From contig NZ_AP025508.1 in the NCBI RefSeq assembly GCF_024347615.1, positions 3,410,001-3,474,000 of the forward strand: 64,000 bases of DNA. The letters run 5' to 3'. Position numbers and translations under genes: made by a program. Below are positions 44,349 to 55,728 of this stretch, one piece after another (position 1 is the stretch's first letter; every line of letters starts with the position of its first letter). Below the pieces are notes generated by a model. The model was not told where the DNA came from, did no database searches, and saw only the letters and a program-made list of their open reading frames with translations. The DNA is from Vibrio splendidus (GTDB taxonomy: Bacteria > Pseudomonadota > Gammaproteobacteria > Enterobacterales > Vibrionaceae).

Positions 44349-45278
44349 ATGGCGAATTCGCTCTATCAAAAGCACATCATCTCAATTCCAGAGCTTTCTC
44401 GTGAAGAGCTAGAATTAATTGTTCAAACGGCAGGTCAGCTAAAGGCTGAACCAAACCCAGAACTCATCAAGAACAAAGTTGTTGCCAGCTGCTTCTTCGA
44501 ACCTTCAACGCGAACTCGTCTCTCTTTTGAAACGGCTATTCAACGCATCGGTGGTGATGTGATTGGTTTCGACAGTGGTGGTAACACCTCACTGGCGAAG
44601 AAAGGCGAAACGCTAGCGGACTCGGTACAGGTTATCTCTTCATACGTTGATGCTTACGTAATGCGTCATCCTCAAGAAGGTGCTGCGCGTCTGGCTTCTG
44701 AGTTTTCTAACGGTGTACCGGTTATTAACGCAGGTGACGGCGCAAACCAACACCCAACACAAACGCTATTAGACCTATTCTCTATCGCTGAGACACAAGG
44801 CCGCCTAGACAATCTCAACGTTGCATTCGTTGGTGACCTTAAGTACGGCCGTACGGTTCACTCGTTGACTCAAGCGCTAGCGAAGTTCGATAACATCTGT
44901 TTCTACTTCGTGGCACCTGAAGCACTGGCGATGCCAGACTACATTTGCGAAGAACTTGATGAAGCGGGTATCAAGTATCAACTGCTGACAGACATGGAAG
45001 ATGTCATTCCAGAACTTGATGTCTTGTACATGACTCGAGTTCAAAAAGAGCGCTTCGATGAATCGGAATACGCGCACATCAAATCAGCGTACATCCTGAC
45101 TGCTCCGATGCTGGAAAATGCACGTGATAACCTAAAGGTTCTTCACCCTCTTCCTCGTGTTGATGAAATTACTGTCGATGTCGATAAAACACCTTACGCT
45201 TACTACTTCCAGCAAGCAGAGAACGGTGTTTACGCACGTGAAGCACTGCTAGCCCTTGTTCTTAACGAAACGCTGTAG
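44349..45278 (+). CDS. pyrB: aspartate carbamoyltransferase, catalytic chain
   Basis: A 309-residue catalytic subunit starting [13 protein letters not shown]; an earlier in-frame ATG at 44334 lies in the attenuator region and is not used. The carbamoyl phosphate loop [14 protein letters not shown] is near residues 50-63, and [10 protein letters not shown] near 134-143. It makes carbamoyl-aspartate, the first committed step of pyrimidine synthesis. It is in an operon with pyrI, 12 bases apart, controlled by the upstream attenuator. Confidence 0.97.
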   Translation: MANSLYQKHIISIPELSREELELIVQTAGQLKAEPNPELIKNKVVASCFFEPSTRTRLSFETAIQRIGGDVIGFDSGGNTSLAKKGETLADSVQVISSYVDAYVMRHPQEGAARLASEFSNGVPVINAGDGANQHPTQTLLDLFSIAETQGRLDNLNVAFVGDLKYGRTVHSLTQALAKFDNICFYFVAPEALAMPDYICEELDEAGIKYQLLTDMEDVIPELDVLYMTRVQKERFDESEYAHIKSAYILTAPMLENARDNLKVLHPLPRVDEITVDVDKTPYAYYFQQAENGVYAREALLALVLNETL

Positions 45279-45290
45279 AGGAGAGATATC

Positions 45291-45752
45291 ATGTCTAAAG
45301 AGACTCAATTAAAAGTTGAAGCAATCAAGAACGGAACGGTTATCGACCATATCCCAGCCAACATCGGGATCAAGGTACTCAAACTGTTCGACATGCATAA
45401 CTCAAATCAGCGAGTAACGATTGGCCTAAACCTGCCATCTTCTGCTCTAGGCGGCAAAGACTTACTCAAGATAGAGAATGTGTTTATCACTGAAGAGCAG
45501 GCGAGCAAGTTAGCACTTTACGCACCTCACGCAACGGTAAACCAAATCGAAGATTACGAAGTGGTTAAGAAGCTACCACTAGAACTTCCTGAGCAAATCA
45601 ACGATGTGTTTGAGTGTCCAAACACCAACTGTATTACTCACAATGAGCCCGTAGAAAGCAGCTTTAAGATCTTTGAAAAGAAAGAAGATATTCGATTGAA
45701 GTGTAAGTACTGCGAAAAAGTATTCTCTCGTGAGATCGTGACAGAAAGATAA
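45291..45752 (+). CDS. pyrI: aspartate carbamoyltransferase, regulatory chain
   Basis: A 153-residue regulatory subunit. The nucleotide-binding domain starts [15 protein letters not shown]. The zinc domain has Cys in FECPNTNCI and KCKYCEKVF (four Cys), which holds the subunit to PyrB. CTP and UTP inhibit, ATP activates the holoenzyme. GAGGAGAGAT precedes the ATG. It ends the pyrBI operon with a hairpin downstream. Confidence 0.97.
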   Translation: MSKETQLKVEAIKNGTVIDHIPANIGIKVLKLFDMHNSNQRVTIGLNLPSSALGGKDLLKIENVFITEEQASKLALYAPHATVNQIEDYEVVKKLPLELPEQINDVFECPNTNCITHNEPVESSFKIFEKKEDIRLKCKYCEKVFSREIVTER

Positions 45753-45790
45753 CGTCATACGGCAACGCCGATCGAACGCAAAAACTATTC

Positions 45791-45817
45791 AATACCTCGC
45801 CTGTGCGGGGTATTTTG
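45791..45817 (+). terminator. pyrBI terminator
   Basis: AATACCtCGC / GCGgGGTATT around CTGT, then TTTTG. Confidence 0.8.
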
Positions 45818-45887
45818 CTCTTTACCTATCCTGAGTTTGAAGGCACACTAAAAATTGCTTTTTATCCAATAACTGACGGAATAACCA

Positions 45888-46277
45888 ATGACTAAAGTAC
45901 TTCACACAGAATCTGCTCCAACTGCAATCGGCCCATACGTACAAGGTGTTGACCTTGGCAATATGGTTCTGACTTCTGGTCAAATCCCAGTAAACCCAGC
46001 AACTGGTGAAGTATCTGCTGATATCGCAGAGCAAGCTCGCCAATCTCTAGACAACGTTCAAGCAGTTGTTGAAGCTTCTGGCCTGACTGTAAAAGACATC
46101 GTAAAATTAACGGTATTCGTTAAAGACCTAAACGACTTCGGCACAGTAAACGAAGTTTACGGTAAGTTCTTTGATGAGCACGGCGTTGCAAATTACCCTG
46201 CACGTTCATGTGTTGAAGTAGCTCGTCTACCAAAAGATGTAGGTATCGAGATCGAAGCTATTGCGGTTCGCAAATAG
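45888..46277 (+). CDS. ridA: RidA family imine/enamine deaminase
   Basis: A 129-residue protein of the YjgF/YER057c/UK114 family: SAPTAIGPYVQGVDLGNMVL, TSGQIPVNPATGE and a C-terminal PARSCVEVARLPKDVGIEIE. The conserved Arg and the Pro-rich end form the active-site clefts of the trimer. It breaks down reactive 2-aminoacrylate imines made by PLP enzymes. It follows pyrBI in many gamma-proteobacteria. It has its own terminator. Confidence 0.95.
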   Translation: MTKVLHTESAPTAIGPYVQGVDLGNMVLTSGQIPVNPATGEVSADIAEQARQSLDNVQAVVEASGLTVKDIVKLTVFVKDLNDFGTVNEVYGKFFDEHGVANYPARSCVEVARLPKDVGIEIEAIAVRK

Positions 46278-46345
46278 TTTTTTACCTATAGAATAAACGG
46301 TTTCTAGTAAACAAGTTGGCATAACGCTGAGCGTTTATCAGATAC

Positions 46346-46376
46346 AAAAAAGGTTGCCCAATTGGCAACCTTTTTT
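46346..46376. terminator. ridA / plsC two-way terminator
   Basis: AAAAAAGGTTGCC / GGCAACCTTTTTT around CAATT between convergent genes. Confidence 0.9.
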
Positions 46377-46401
46377 ATTGTTCATCATTTCACTTAGATG
46401 A

Positions 46402-47148
46402 TTACTTCTTATTAAGCTCAATCACTTCTTTGTCTAACTCTTCAAGCTTAGCAGCCATCTGCTCACGGGCTAAGTTAGCCAGTTGACGAACATTAGACTT
46501 ATCGTAATCTTCAGTGCTGATTGGTGGTAGCATTTCCACAATCACATGACCATTGTTCCAACGATTCAGCTTCACGCCACCTGTTGAGCTGCACACGATA
46601 GGAATAATAGGTAAGCCAGCGCCAATCGCAGCATGGAAAGCACCCGTTTTAAATGGCAACAAACCACGACCACGAGAACGAGTCCCCTCAGGGAACATCC
46701 ATACTGAAACATCACTCTCTTTTAGACTAGTAACCACTTGATCGATCGTACCTACCGCTTTGCTGCGGTTAGCTCGGTCAATTAGGATATTCCCCGTCAA
46801 CCAGTACAACTGACCAAAAAGAGGCATCCACGCTAGGCTTTTCTTACCAACAGTCACGACTTTAGGTGTTACCGCTGATGAAATCGTAAATAGATCCCAG
46901 CTGTTTTGGTGGTTTGCGACATAAACATGTTGGCCACGAGAGTAAGCATCTTCCGGGATGCGAAGCTCTAACTTCATGCCAAAGATTTTCGACATGCGAC
47001 CGAAATAACGGCCAAAGGTAAATACGTGTTTCGGGTTACGTGGGCTTAATAGACAATAGCCACAACCAAATACAAACATAAGAATCGCAAATATCGCCAC
47101 TGCGAAAATACGTAATATTGCTATCATTTTGCTCCTCACAACCGCCAA
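46402..47148 (-). CDS. plsC: 1-acyl-sn-glycerol-3-phosphate acyltransferase
   Basis: A 248-residue membrane-bound enzyme. One N-terminal helix (residues 9-35), the NHxxxxD catalytic motif at His80-Asp85 (NHQNSWD), and the substrate motif FPEGTRSRG near 153. It makes phosphatidic acid from lysophosphatidic acid. Vibrios often carry more than one plsC; this paralogue stands alone here between ridA and murA. Length is in range. Confidence 0.85.
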   Translation of the reverse strand: MAVVRSKMIAILRIFAVAIFAILMFVFGCGYCLLSPRNPKHVFTFGRYFGRMSKIFGMKLELRIPEDAYSRGQHVYVANHQNSWDLFTISSAVTPKVVTVGKKSLAWMPLFGQLYWLTGNILIDRANRSKAVGTIDQVVTSLKESDVSVWMFPEGTRSRGRGLLPFKTGAFHAAIGAGLPIIPIVCSSTGGVKLNRWNNGHVIVEMLPPISTEDYDKSNVRQLANLAREQMAAKLEELDKEVIELNKK

Positions 47149-47208
47149 GTTGATTCATCTATTCACACAAAATAGGCAATAGATTCACTTGCGGTAAATA
47201 CAACTATA

Positions 47209-47239
47209 AAAAAGCCGAAACCAAGGTTCCGACTTTTAT
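47209..47239 (-). terminator. murA operon terminator
   Basis: On the minus strand AAAAGTCGGAACC / GGTTTCGGCTTTT with a T-rich tail, 39 bases after murA. Confidence 0.75.
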
Positions 47240-47277
47240 GTTTTCATCTTACTGATTCATGAATCCACTAACCTAAG

Positions 47278-48806
<1,529 letters not shown>

Positions 48807-48819
48807 AAATAGCTCCTGC

Positions 48820-49128
48820 CTAATTTTTTATGTGTTCTGCCATCATTGGCTGGATATTGCTCAATTGGAACAACGTTCGTAATTGTTCTGGCACGAAACT
48901 GAGCATTATATGACAGTTTTGATTTTTTGCATGCTCTAATAAGTGAATTAGCATCACCATTCCTGCTGAATCGACTCGATTTATATGGCTAAGGTCAATT
49001 TCAACGCTCGATTCCGTCGTTTGCCACTTTTCCAATATACGCCAGATTGCAGGGACACTGTCTCGGTCTATGTCACCGAGCAGCTGATACTCTTTAGAGC
49101 TTAGTGCTTGCCATTGAGAGTGGCTCAT
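48820..49128 (-). CDS. mlaB: phospholipid ABC transporter STAS subunit MlaB
   Basis: A 102-residue cytosolic STAS-domain protein: [20 protein letters not shown] then [20 protein letters not shown] with the conserved DSAG loop. It binds MlaF and stabilises the MlaFEDB complex that moves phospholipids between membranes. Its ATG overlaps the stop of mlaC, showing translational coupling. Confidence 0.88.
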   Translation of the reverse strand: MSHSQWQALSSKEYQLLGDIDRDSVPAIWRILEKWQTTESSVEIDLSHINRVDSAGMVMLIHLLEHAKNQNCHIMLSFVPEQLRTLFQLSNIQPMMAEHIKN

Positions 49129-49823
49129 TATTTATTACTCTCAAAACGAATCGGTTGTGCTGCCAATTTCTCTAATTCATCGGCAACTTGTAAGATGCCT
49201 TCTTGACGAATTTTAGTATTCCACTCTGATTGCTTGCTCGATAATAGGCTAATACCTTCAGCAACCATATCAAACGCCTTCCACTCGCCCGACTTCTTGT
49301 CTTTGCGTAACTTAAATTCAAGCTTAATGTTTGGTCGCGGCGTATCTATGATACTAACCTTAATACTGGTAATACGACTATCTGCTTTGATTTTTGGTTC
49401 TGGACCAAATTCAATCGTCTGATCTGTGTACTGAGTCAGTACTTGAGCATAAGAAGATACAAGGTATTTACGGAACGCATCGATAAACACGCCTACGTCT
49501 TTTCTATCCGCGCCTTTCAAGTTTGGACCTAGCAGTTTAAGAGCCGCATATTGAGCATTAACATAGGGCATCAACTCTTCTTCCACAATGACCTTCAATA
49601 ACTCAGGATCTTGCTGGATATTCTCTTGCTCACTCTTCAAACGATCAAATGCCACTTCAGCAACTTGCGTCATCATCTGATAAGGCTGAGTGCGATCAAT
49701 CGATTCTGAAGCAAAAACTTGAGCAGAAACAAGTGAAGCCATTGCGACCATAAACATTGATTTCAAGTAACCGATAGCTTTTAAATGACTAATATCTTTT
49801 AAATGACTAATAGTTTTCAACAT
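49128..49823 (-). CDS. mlaC: phospholipid-binding periplasmic protein MlaC
   Basis: A 231-residue periplasmic lipid carrier. The start at 49823 is preferred because AAGGAG stands 7 bases upstream and mlaD ends five bases before it; a frame reaching back to 49883 is inside mlaD. The signal peptide ends ...AMASLVSAQVFA|S. The mature protein has DAFRKYLVSSYAQVLTQYTD and the family's C-terminal GISLLSSKQSEWNTKIRQEG. MlaC ferries phospholipid between the outer-membrane MlaA and the inner-membrane complex. The signal N-region holds an 18-bp tandem repeat. Confidence 0.92.
   Translation of the reverse strand: MLKTISHLKDISHLKAIGYLKSMFMVAMASLVSAQVFASESIDRTQPYQMMTQVAEVAFDRLKSEQENIQQDPELLKVIVEEELMPYVNAQYAALKLLGPNLKGADRKDVGVFIDAFRKYLVSSYAQVLTQYTDQTIEFGPEPKIKADSRITSIKVSIIDTPRPNIKLEFKLRKDKKSGEWKAFDMVAEGISLLSSKQSEWNTKIRQEGILQVADELEKLAAQPIRFESNK
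49778..49813 (-). repeat. 18-bp tandem repeat in the mlaC signal peptide
   Basis: Two near-identical units beginning CTTTTAAATGACTAATA give ISHLKDISHLK in the N-region before the hydrophobic core. The frame is kept. Confidence 0.85.
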
Positions 49824-49827
49824 CATC

Positions 49828-50319
49828 TTACTCCTTAGCTTCGCTGTCATCAGAGCCACCAACGCTATACAGCACTTGGCCAATCAAATCTTCTAGTACC
49901 AATGCTGACTTGGTGTCTTCAATAGAATCACCATCAACCAACATCTCTTCATCATCAAAAATGAAGCCAGGAACCAGGCTGATGTACTGCTCACCGATTA
50001 AGCCAGACGTTAAGATTTGAGCACTAGAGGTATCTGGAAATTGTGAGTACTTCGCATCAATAGATAATTCAACGACAGGAAGGTAACTCTCGGTATCAAG
50101 CTCAATACTTTTAACTCGACCGACAACGACACCACCCACCTTCACTGGAGAGCGAACTTTTAGGCTACCAATGTTGTCAAAGGTCGCTTTTAGATTGTAA
50201 GTATGGTTCGAACCTAAGCCTTTTACGTCAGCGACTTGAAAGATCATGATTAAGATTGCGCAAATTCCGACAATAACAAAGGTGCCGACCCATAATTCTA
50301 ATTTTCGAGTTTGTTGCAT
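49828..50319 (-). CDS. mlaD: MCE-domain protein MlaD
   Basis: A 163-residue inner-membrane protein: N-terminal helix at residues 8-27 (LWVGTFVIVGICAILIMIF) and MCE domain with KATFDNIGSLKVRSPVKVGG then VVVGRVKSIELD. It forms the hexameric ring that guides phospholipid to MlaC. It overlaps or abuts mlaE and mlaC. Confidence 0.93.
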   Translation of the reverse strand: MQQTRKLELWVGTFVIVGICAILIMIFQVADVKGLGSNHTYNLKATFDNIGSLKVRSPVKVGGVVVGRVKSIELDTESYLPVVELSIDAKYSQFPDTSSAQILTSGLIGEQYISLVPGFIFDDEEMLVDGDSIEDTKSALVLEDLIGQVLYSVGGSDDSEAKE

Positions 50320-50321
50320 GA

Positions 50322-51101
50322 TTAATTCCCAAACATCAATGCGGTAAGAACAAAATCTAGCCCTAATACCGCTAGAGAAGAGTGCACTACAGTGCGTGTG
50401 GTTGCCTGACTAATACCTTCTGAGGTCGGTACCGCATCATAACCATTAAAAAGTGCGATCCAAGTTACTGTGATAGCAAAGACCATACATTTGATCGTGC
50501 TGTTACCAATATCTCGACCTAGCTCAACGGAAGACTGCATCGCAGACCAGAAACTGCCGTGGTCAATGCCCTTCCAATCGACACCAACCAACTGAGCCCC
50601 CCAAATCCCGACCGCCATAAAGATCATCGCGAGCAGTGGCATTGAGATAAGCCCGGCCCAAAGGCGTGGCGCTATAATGCGTTTGAGAGGATCGACGGCC
50701 ATCATTTCAAGGCTAGAGATCTGTTCGGTTGCTTTCATTAAGCCGATCTCAGCCGTTAATGCTGAACCTGCGCGGCCTGCAAACAATAATGCAGTCACCA
50801 CTGGGCCCAACTCACGTAACAATGAAAGCGCGACCATTTGACCAAGGTTACCTTCAGCACCGTAGTCGATTAACACGACATAGCCTTGCAGGCTGAGCAC
50901 CATGCCAATAAACAAACCCGAAACTAAAATGATAGCTAATGACTGAACACCAACGCTATAAAGTTGTTTAACGAATAAAGGGAAATTCTTTAGTCTCGGG
51001 ATGCCAAACAAAGCCCCAAATAACATCAGGCTTGCTCGACCAAATGACTCACAGATCGCAAGTGTTCGCTTACCGACACCCGCAATAGCTTTAACAATCA
51101 T
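50322..51101 (-). CDS. mlaE: phospholipid ABC transporter permease MlaE
   Basis: A 259-residue permease with about five helices. Family motifs are [40 protein letters not shown] and the C-terminal [20 protein letters not shown]. It pairs with MlaF ATPase and the MlaD ring. It is cotranscribed two bases from mlaD. Confidence 0.93.
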   Translation of the reverse strand: MIVKAIAGVGKRTLAICESFGRASLMLFGALFGIPRLKNFPLFVKQLYSVGVQSLAIILVSGLFIGMVLSLQGYVVLIDYGAEGNLGQMVALSLLRELGPVVTALLFAGRAGSALTAEIGLMKATEQISSLEMMAVDPLKRIIAPRLWAGLISMPLLAMIFMAVGIWGAQLVGVDWKGIDHGSFWSAMQSSVELGRDIGNSTIKCMVFAITVTWIALFNGYDAVPTSEGISQATTRTVVHSSLAVLGLDFVLTALMFGN

Positions 51102-51102
51102 A

Positions 51103-51897
51103 TTAAAACAAATCCTCTTTTAAGCTCTTCGCAGGAAATCTAAACGGCACAGGGCCATCCGCGTCACCTTGCAAAAATTGCTGCACTCTCGGATCGCTGT
51201 TGTTGTACAACTCATCAGGCGCACCAGCAGCAATGATTTTTCCATCAGCCATCAGATAAACCCAATCGGCAATACTCATCACCTCAGGCACATCGTGGGA
51301 AACGACAATAGAGGTTAAGCCTAGGGCTTGATTGAGATTACGGATCAGCTCAACTAAGACGCCCATAGTGATCGGGTCTTGGCCAACAAATGGTTCATCG
51401 TACATGATGAGTTCAGGATCCAGTGCGATCGCACGGGCCAACGCAGCACGTCTCGCCATCCCACCAGACAATTCACTCGGCATCAATTGCGCAGCACCTC
51501 GTAACCCTACGGCTTCAAGCTTAAGTAATACGATGGTACGAATGAATTTTTCGTTAAGTTCAGTATGCTCTCGCAGCGGAAACGCCACATTATCAAAGAC
51601 ATTAAGATCAGTAAAAAGTGCACCCGATTGGAAAAGCATGCTCATTTTCTTGCGGGCTTGATATAGCTTACGACGTGATAATGCAGGGATATTGTCGCCA
51701 TCAAACCAAATTTCGCCCTCATCTGGCGGTAATTGTCCGCCAATCAAACGCAGCAAGGTCGTTTTACCGATCCCTGACGGGCCCATGATTGCGGTTATTT
51801 TTCCCTGAGGCACCTCTAAACTGATGTCATCAAAGATAACGCGCTCACCGCGTGAGAAGCTGAGGTTCTTAACTTTCACAAGCTCAGTGTTCAACAT
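51103..51897 (-). CDS. mlaF: phospholipid ABC transporter ATPase MlaF
   Basis: A 264-residue ATPase: Walker [11 protein letters not shown] (residues 38-47), signature [16 protein letters not shown] near 143, Walker B LIMYDEPF near 165, and the His switch VVSHDVPE near 197. It powers lipid movement by MlaFEDB. It heads the operon mlaF-E-D-C-B-ibaG-murA, whose promoter would lie in the gap shared with yrbG. Confidence 0.93.
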   Translation of the reverse strand: MLNTELVKVKNLSFSRGERVIFDDISLEVPQGKITAIMGPSGIGKTTLLRLIGGQLPPDEGEIWFDGDNIPALSRRKLYQARKKMSMLFQSGALFTDLNVFDNVAFPLREHTELNEKFIRTIVLLKLEAVGLRGAAQLMPSELSGGMARRAALARAIALDPELIMYDEPFVGQDPITMGVLVELIRNLNQALGLTSIVVSHDVPEVMSIADWVYLMADGKIIAAGAPDELYNNSDPRVQQFLQGDADGPVPFRFPAKSLKEDLF

Positions 51898-52162
51898 ATT
51901 TTTGTTGTTTCCTTGCTTTAAAATACGCCAATTATGGCTGCAATAATAATGAGTCTACTTTAGAATTAAAAGCACTGTTCAATTAATTCATATTAAACAG
52001 GAATCTATGCAGGGATTTGAAAGCATTAGAAAATTATCTATTGAGCTCTCTTTCTTGCCTGCTAACTGGTAATTAATTTGCCGAGTGACTTCCCTTTTAT
52101 CTAGCAACAGGTCAAAATTAGCGGTTAATTCTCCGTTTTTTATTAATTTTTTAGGAATCATC

Positions 52163-53128
52163 ATGCTTGAAGCGATTGCGCTTCTTATTATCGGTCTAGG
52201 TTTTTTGGTGTGGAGTGCAGATAAGCTGGTTTACGGCGCCGCTGCTCTTGCTCGCAACTTTGGTATCTCACCATTAGTTATCGGTATGACGATTCTAGCA
52301 ATGGGGTCTTCGGCTCCTGAAATGATGGTTTCAGCAACAGCTGCTCTTGATGGAAAAACAGATACGGCTGTAGGTAACGTTCTCGGTTCAAACATCGCCA
52401 ACATCGCACTGATTTTGGGTATTACAGCGCTTATCAAACCGCTATCAATTAGCTCTGGTGTGATTCGCCGTGAACTACCATTGATGATTGGTGTCACTCT
52501 ACTAGCGGGCGCTTTGCTGTGGGACAACCATTTAGGATTCTACGAAGGCGTATTATTGTTTGTTCTTTTTGCCGCATTCTTATTCGCGATGCTGCAAATC
52601 AGCCGCAGTGAGAAAAAGAACGGCGATGCCTTCCTTGAAGAACAAGAATCTGAAGTTCCTGAAGGCGTGAGCAACCCTAAAGCCGCAATGTGGGTGGTAG
52701 TTGGTCTGATTATTCTGCCTCTAGCTGCCAACATGTTGGTTGATAACGCGGTTGTTATCGCGAAGTTCTTTGGCATGAGCGACCTTGTGATTGGTTTAAC
52801 CATTATTGCCGTTGGTACAAGTCTGCCTGAGCTAGCAGCATCACTTGCTGGCGTAATGAAGGGTGAGGATGATATGGCCGTGGGTAATATCATTGGCTCG
52901 AACGTATTCAACATCCTTGCTGTTATGGGTATCCCTGGCATCCTCAACCCTTCAGTCTTGAGCGAGTTTGCGATGGGTCGTGATTTCTGGGTAATGCTAG
53001 GTGTATCGCTACTGCTTGTCGTCATGGCGCTAGGTAAATCACGTAGTGTGAATCGTATTGAAGGCGGTGTGTTAATAGTGACATTCGTGGCCTACCAAGC
53101 TTACCTACTTATGAACATGTCAGCTTAA
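52163..53128 (+). CDS. yrbG: calcium/sodium antiporter YrbG family
   Basis: A 321-residue inner-membrane exchanger starting MLEAIALLIIGLGFLVWSAD; the earlier frame start at 52085 is not used since AGGAAT stands just before 52163. Two inverted halves carry the alpha repeats: GMTILAMGSSAPEMMVSATA and GLTIIAVGTSLPELAASLAG. It probably exchanges sodium and calcium. In E. coli it is also adjacent to kdsD and mla, as here. Mean of ten hydrophobic helices. Confidence 0.93.
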   Translation: MLEAIALLIIGLGFLVWSADKLVYGAAALARNFGISPLVIGMTILAMGSSAPEMMVSATAALDGKTDTAVGNVLGSNIANIALILGITALIKPLSISSGVIRRELPLMIGVTLLAGALLWDNHLGFYEGVLLFVLFAAFLFAMLQISRSEKKNGDAFLEEQESEVPEGVSNPKAAMWVVVGLIILPLAANMLVDNAVVIAKFFGMSDLVIGLTIIAVGTSLPELAASLAGVMKGEDDMAVGNIIGSNVFNILAVMGIPGILNPSVLSEFAMGRDFWVMLGVSLLLVVMALGKSRSVNRIEGGVLIVTFVAYQAYLLMNMSA

Positions 53129-53162
53129 TTATTGATTTAACTTCCCGTACTTGGAGTATTTA

Positions 53163-54134
53163 ATGTCTCAGTCATTCGATTATCGCAGTGTTGCAAAGCA
53201 AGTTTTGGAAACCGAAGTTGCAGGTCTTACTCAATTGGACCAATATTTTAATGATGACTTTTGCAATGCTTGCGACCTTATCCTGAACAACAAAGGAAAA
53301 GTGGTTGTGATGGGCATGGGAAAATCTGGCCACATCGGCAAAAAAATAGCAGCAACACTAGCAAGTACTGGCACATCCGCTTTCTTCGTACACCCAGGGG
53401 AAGCTGCGCACGGTGACTTAGGAATGATCGGGGCTGGCGATGTCGTGATAGCAATATCCAACTCTGGCGAATCAGGTGAAATCCTAAGCTTATTCCCGGT
53501 ATTGAAGCGTTTGAACATCAAGATTATCAGCATGACAGGTAAGCCAGCATCAAACATGGCGACTTTGTCTGATATTCATTTACAAATATCAGTGCCAGAA
53601 GAAGCGTGTCCATTAGGGCTTGCACCAACAACCAGTACAACGGCTACCTTGGTGATGGGTGATGCATTAGCCGTCGCACTGTTACAAGCCAGAGGATTTA
53701 CTGCGCAAGATTTTGCTTTGTCCCACCCTGGCGGCGCTTTGGGTCGACAACTATTATTGAAGCTTGAAGATATCATGCATACGGGCGATGCACTCCCAGT
53801 GGTAGCACCGGAAGCATTGGTACGAGACGCTCTTTTGGAGATATCTCAAAAAGGCTTGGGGATGACGGCAGTCGTAGGTGAAGACGGTCTAATGGCCGGT
53901 ATTTTTACTGATGGTGATTTGCGCCGTATCCTAGACAAGCGCATCGATATCCATGATACGCAGATCGGCGACGTGATGACGCTAAATCCGACGGTAGCAG
54001 AACCAAACATGCTCGCGGTTGAGGGTTTGAACTTGATGCAAGCTAAGAGCATCAATGGCCTAATGCTGTGCCATGAAGGCAAACTAGTCGGAGCGTTAAA
54101 CATGCATGACTTACTGAAAGCAGGAGTAATGTAA
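53163..54134 (+). CDS. kdsD: arabinose-5-phosphate isomerase
   Basis: A 323-residue enzyme starting MSQSFDYRSVAK; the earlier TTG at 53151 is inside the Shine-Dalgarno GGAG. A SIS domain occupies residues 35-180 (GMGKSGHIGKKIAATLASTG, SNSGESGEIL) and two CBS domains the rest (IMHTGDALPVVAPEALV, VMTLNPTVAEPNMLAVEG). It turns ribulose-5-phosphate into arabinose-5-phosphate for Kdo synthesis. Its stop overlaps the kdsC start (TAATG). Confidence 0.95.
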   Translation: MSQSFDYRSVAKQVLETEVAGLTQLDQYFNDDFCNACDLILNNKGKVVVMGMGKSGHIGKKIAATLASTGTSAFFVHPGEAAHGDLGMIGAGDVVIAISNSGESGEILSLFPVLKRLNIKIISMTGKPASNMATLSDIHLQISVPEEACPLGLAPTTSTTATLVMGDALAVALLQARGFTAQDFALSHPGGALGRQLLLKLEDIMHTGDALPVVAPEALVRDALLEISQKGLGMTAVVGEDGLMAGIFTDGDLRRILDKRIDIHDTQIGDVMTLNPTVAEPNMLAVEGLNLMQAKSINGLMLCHEGKLVGALNMHDLLKAGVM

Positions 54135-54691
54135 TGACACAGACAGTCGAAACTCTATACGGCACGGTAGATTCAGAAGTGTTTGCCGTAGCGAAAGAGA
54201 TTAAATTGCTTATTTGCGATGTCGATGGCGTATTCTCAGATGGTCGCATCTACATGGGCAACAACGGTGAAGAACTGAAAACCTTCCACACTCGTGATGG
54301 CTATGGCATTAAGTCACTGATGAACGCCGGTATCGAAATCGCGATCATCACTGGCCGTAAATCTCAAATTGTTGAGAATCGAATGACCGCTCTCGGTATT
54401 AAGCTTATTTACCAAGGTCAGGATGATAAAGTTAAGGCATACCAAGATATTTGCGATAAGCTTTCTGTAAATCCTGAAAATACGGGCTACATCGGAGACG
54501 ATCTGATCGACTGGCCTGTGATGGAAAAAGTTGGCTTGAAAGTATGTGTTGCAGATGGTCATCCACTACTTGCAAAGCGTGCAAATTACGTGACAACCAT
54601 TAACGGTGGTCACGGTGCGGTACGTGAAGTTTGCGACCTTATTTTACAAGCAAGAAATGAACTCGACGTGCATAAAGGTTTAAGCATATGA
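54134..54691 (+). CDS. kdsC: Kdo-8-phosphate phosphatase
   Basis: A 185-residue HAD-family phosphatase without a cap. Motif I LLICDVDGVFSDG (Asp nucleophile near residue 29), motif II AIITGRKS, and motif III YIGDDLIDWPVM. It releases phosphate from Kdo-8-phosphate to give Kdo for lipopolysaccharide. It is coupled at both ends: TAATG with kdsD and ATGA with lptC. Confidence 0.95.
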   Translation: MTQTVETLYGTVDSEVFAVAKEIKLLICDVDGVFSDGRIYMGNNGEELKTFHTRDGYGIKSLMNAGIEIAIITGRKSQIVENRMTALGIKLIYQGQDDKVKAYQDICDKLSVNPENTGYIGDDLIDWPVMEKVGLKVCVADGHPLLAKRANYVTTINGGHGAVREVCDLILQARNELDVHKGLSI

Positions 54692-55251
54692 GTTTTACTC
54701 GTATTATCTATTTAATACTAATATTTATTGCCTCTTGGTCGACCTATTACTTGTACGACAAAGAGCAAACATCAACGATACAAGTGGCTCCAAATTTGGA
54801 GCTGCCCGCGTTTAGTGGCAAAAGTCTAAACAACATTAGCTATGACGAAAGCGGTATTCGTAGCTATCAGGTTGAATCGACGTATTTAGAGCACTACTCA
54901 GTGGTTGGCGATACGCACTTTCAAAACCCGGTTCTTTCGGTATTCCGAGAAGGGCACACGATTGAATGGCAAGTCACCGCTGATCGCGCGATTATGGATG
55001 AGAATCAAGTTGTCACGTTTTATGACAACGTCGTGGCAAAGAACCTGTTGCCAGAAGCCAGCTTCGATACAATGACCACAGATAAAATGGTTGTTGAGCT
55101 GCCTAGCCGAGATTTTTATTCAGAGACTCCGGTCCATATGATCGGTACATTTTTTGAAACTGAGGGACAAGCAATGAAAGGTAACTTCGGTACCAACAAT
55201 GCAACCCTCTTTAATTCTGTTCAAGGTAGATATGAAACTCTTACACCTTAG
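54688..55251 (+). CDS. lptC: LPS export protein LptC
   Basis: A 187-residue bitopic inner-membrane protein. Helix at residues 5-21 (RIIYLILIFIASWSTYYLY), then a periplasmic beta-jellyroll (EWQVTADRAIMDENQVVTFY with the LptC/LptA fold). It receives lipopolysaccharide from LptFG and hands it to LptA. Its start lies in the kdsC end and its end overlaps lptA by about 20 bases. Confidence 0.93.
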   Translation: MSFTRIIYLILIFIASWSTYYLYDKEQTSTIQVAPNLELPAFSGKSLNNISYDESGIRSYQVESTYLEHYSVVGDTHFQNPVLSVFREGHTIEWQVTADRAIMDENQVVTFYDNVVAKNLLPEASFDTMTTDKMVVELPSRDFYSETPVHMIGTFFETEGQAMKGNFGTNNATLFNSVQGRYETLTP

Positions 55252-55726
55252 TTTATTCGCTTTGACCCTTGCGGCGCCTAATGTCTATGCCCTTTCTTCG
55301 GATAGCGAGCAACCTGTCTACATTGACTCAGACAGCCAGCAATTGGATATGAAAAGTAACCAAGTGACTTTCCTTGGTGATGTAAACCTTAAGCAAGGCA
55401 GCATCAATATCAATGCCGATAAGGTTATTGTTACCCGCAACGCCGTAAACGGTGAGATTGAAGAAATTCAAGGCTTCGGTAAGCCAGCGACCTTCTCTCA
55501 ACTGACTGACGACGGGAAGACACTCTACGGTGAAGCTGATGACTTACATTACCAGCTTGTTGCCGACAAATTGATCATGACTAAGAATGCAATGCTATCT
55601 CAAGATGGCAGCATCATTCGTGGCTCTAAGATCACCTACCAGATCGGCTCTCAAAAATTAGTCGCTGACAGTGGTGAAAACAAACGAGTGTCAACGGTTT
55701 TACAACCAACGGAAGTGAATAAGTAA
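55232..55726 (+). CDS. lptA: LPS export protein LptA
   Basis: A 164-residue periplasmic protein starting [20 protein letters not shown] with signal cleavage near residue 20. CAAGGTAG precedes this ATG, which is preferred to the upstream frame start at 55199. OstA-type jellyroll repeats [20 protein letters not shown] and [10 protein letters not shown] are seen. It bridges LptC to LptD across the periplasm. It overlaps lptC by 20 bases and is followed in three bases by lptB. Confidence 0.93.
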   Translation: MKLLHLSLFALTLAAPNVYALSSDSEQPVYIDSDSQQLDMKSNQVTFLGDVNLKQGSININADKVIVTRNAVNGEIEEIQGFGKPATFSQLTDDGKTLYGEADDLHYQLVADKLIMTKNAMLSQDGSIIRGSKITYQIGSQKLVADSGENKRVSTVLQPTEVNK

Positions 55727-55728
55727 CG

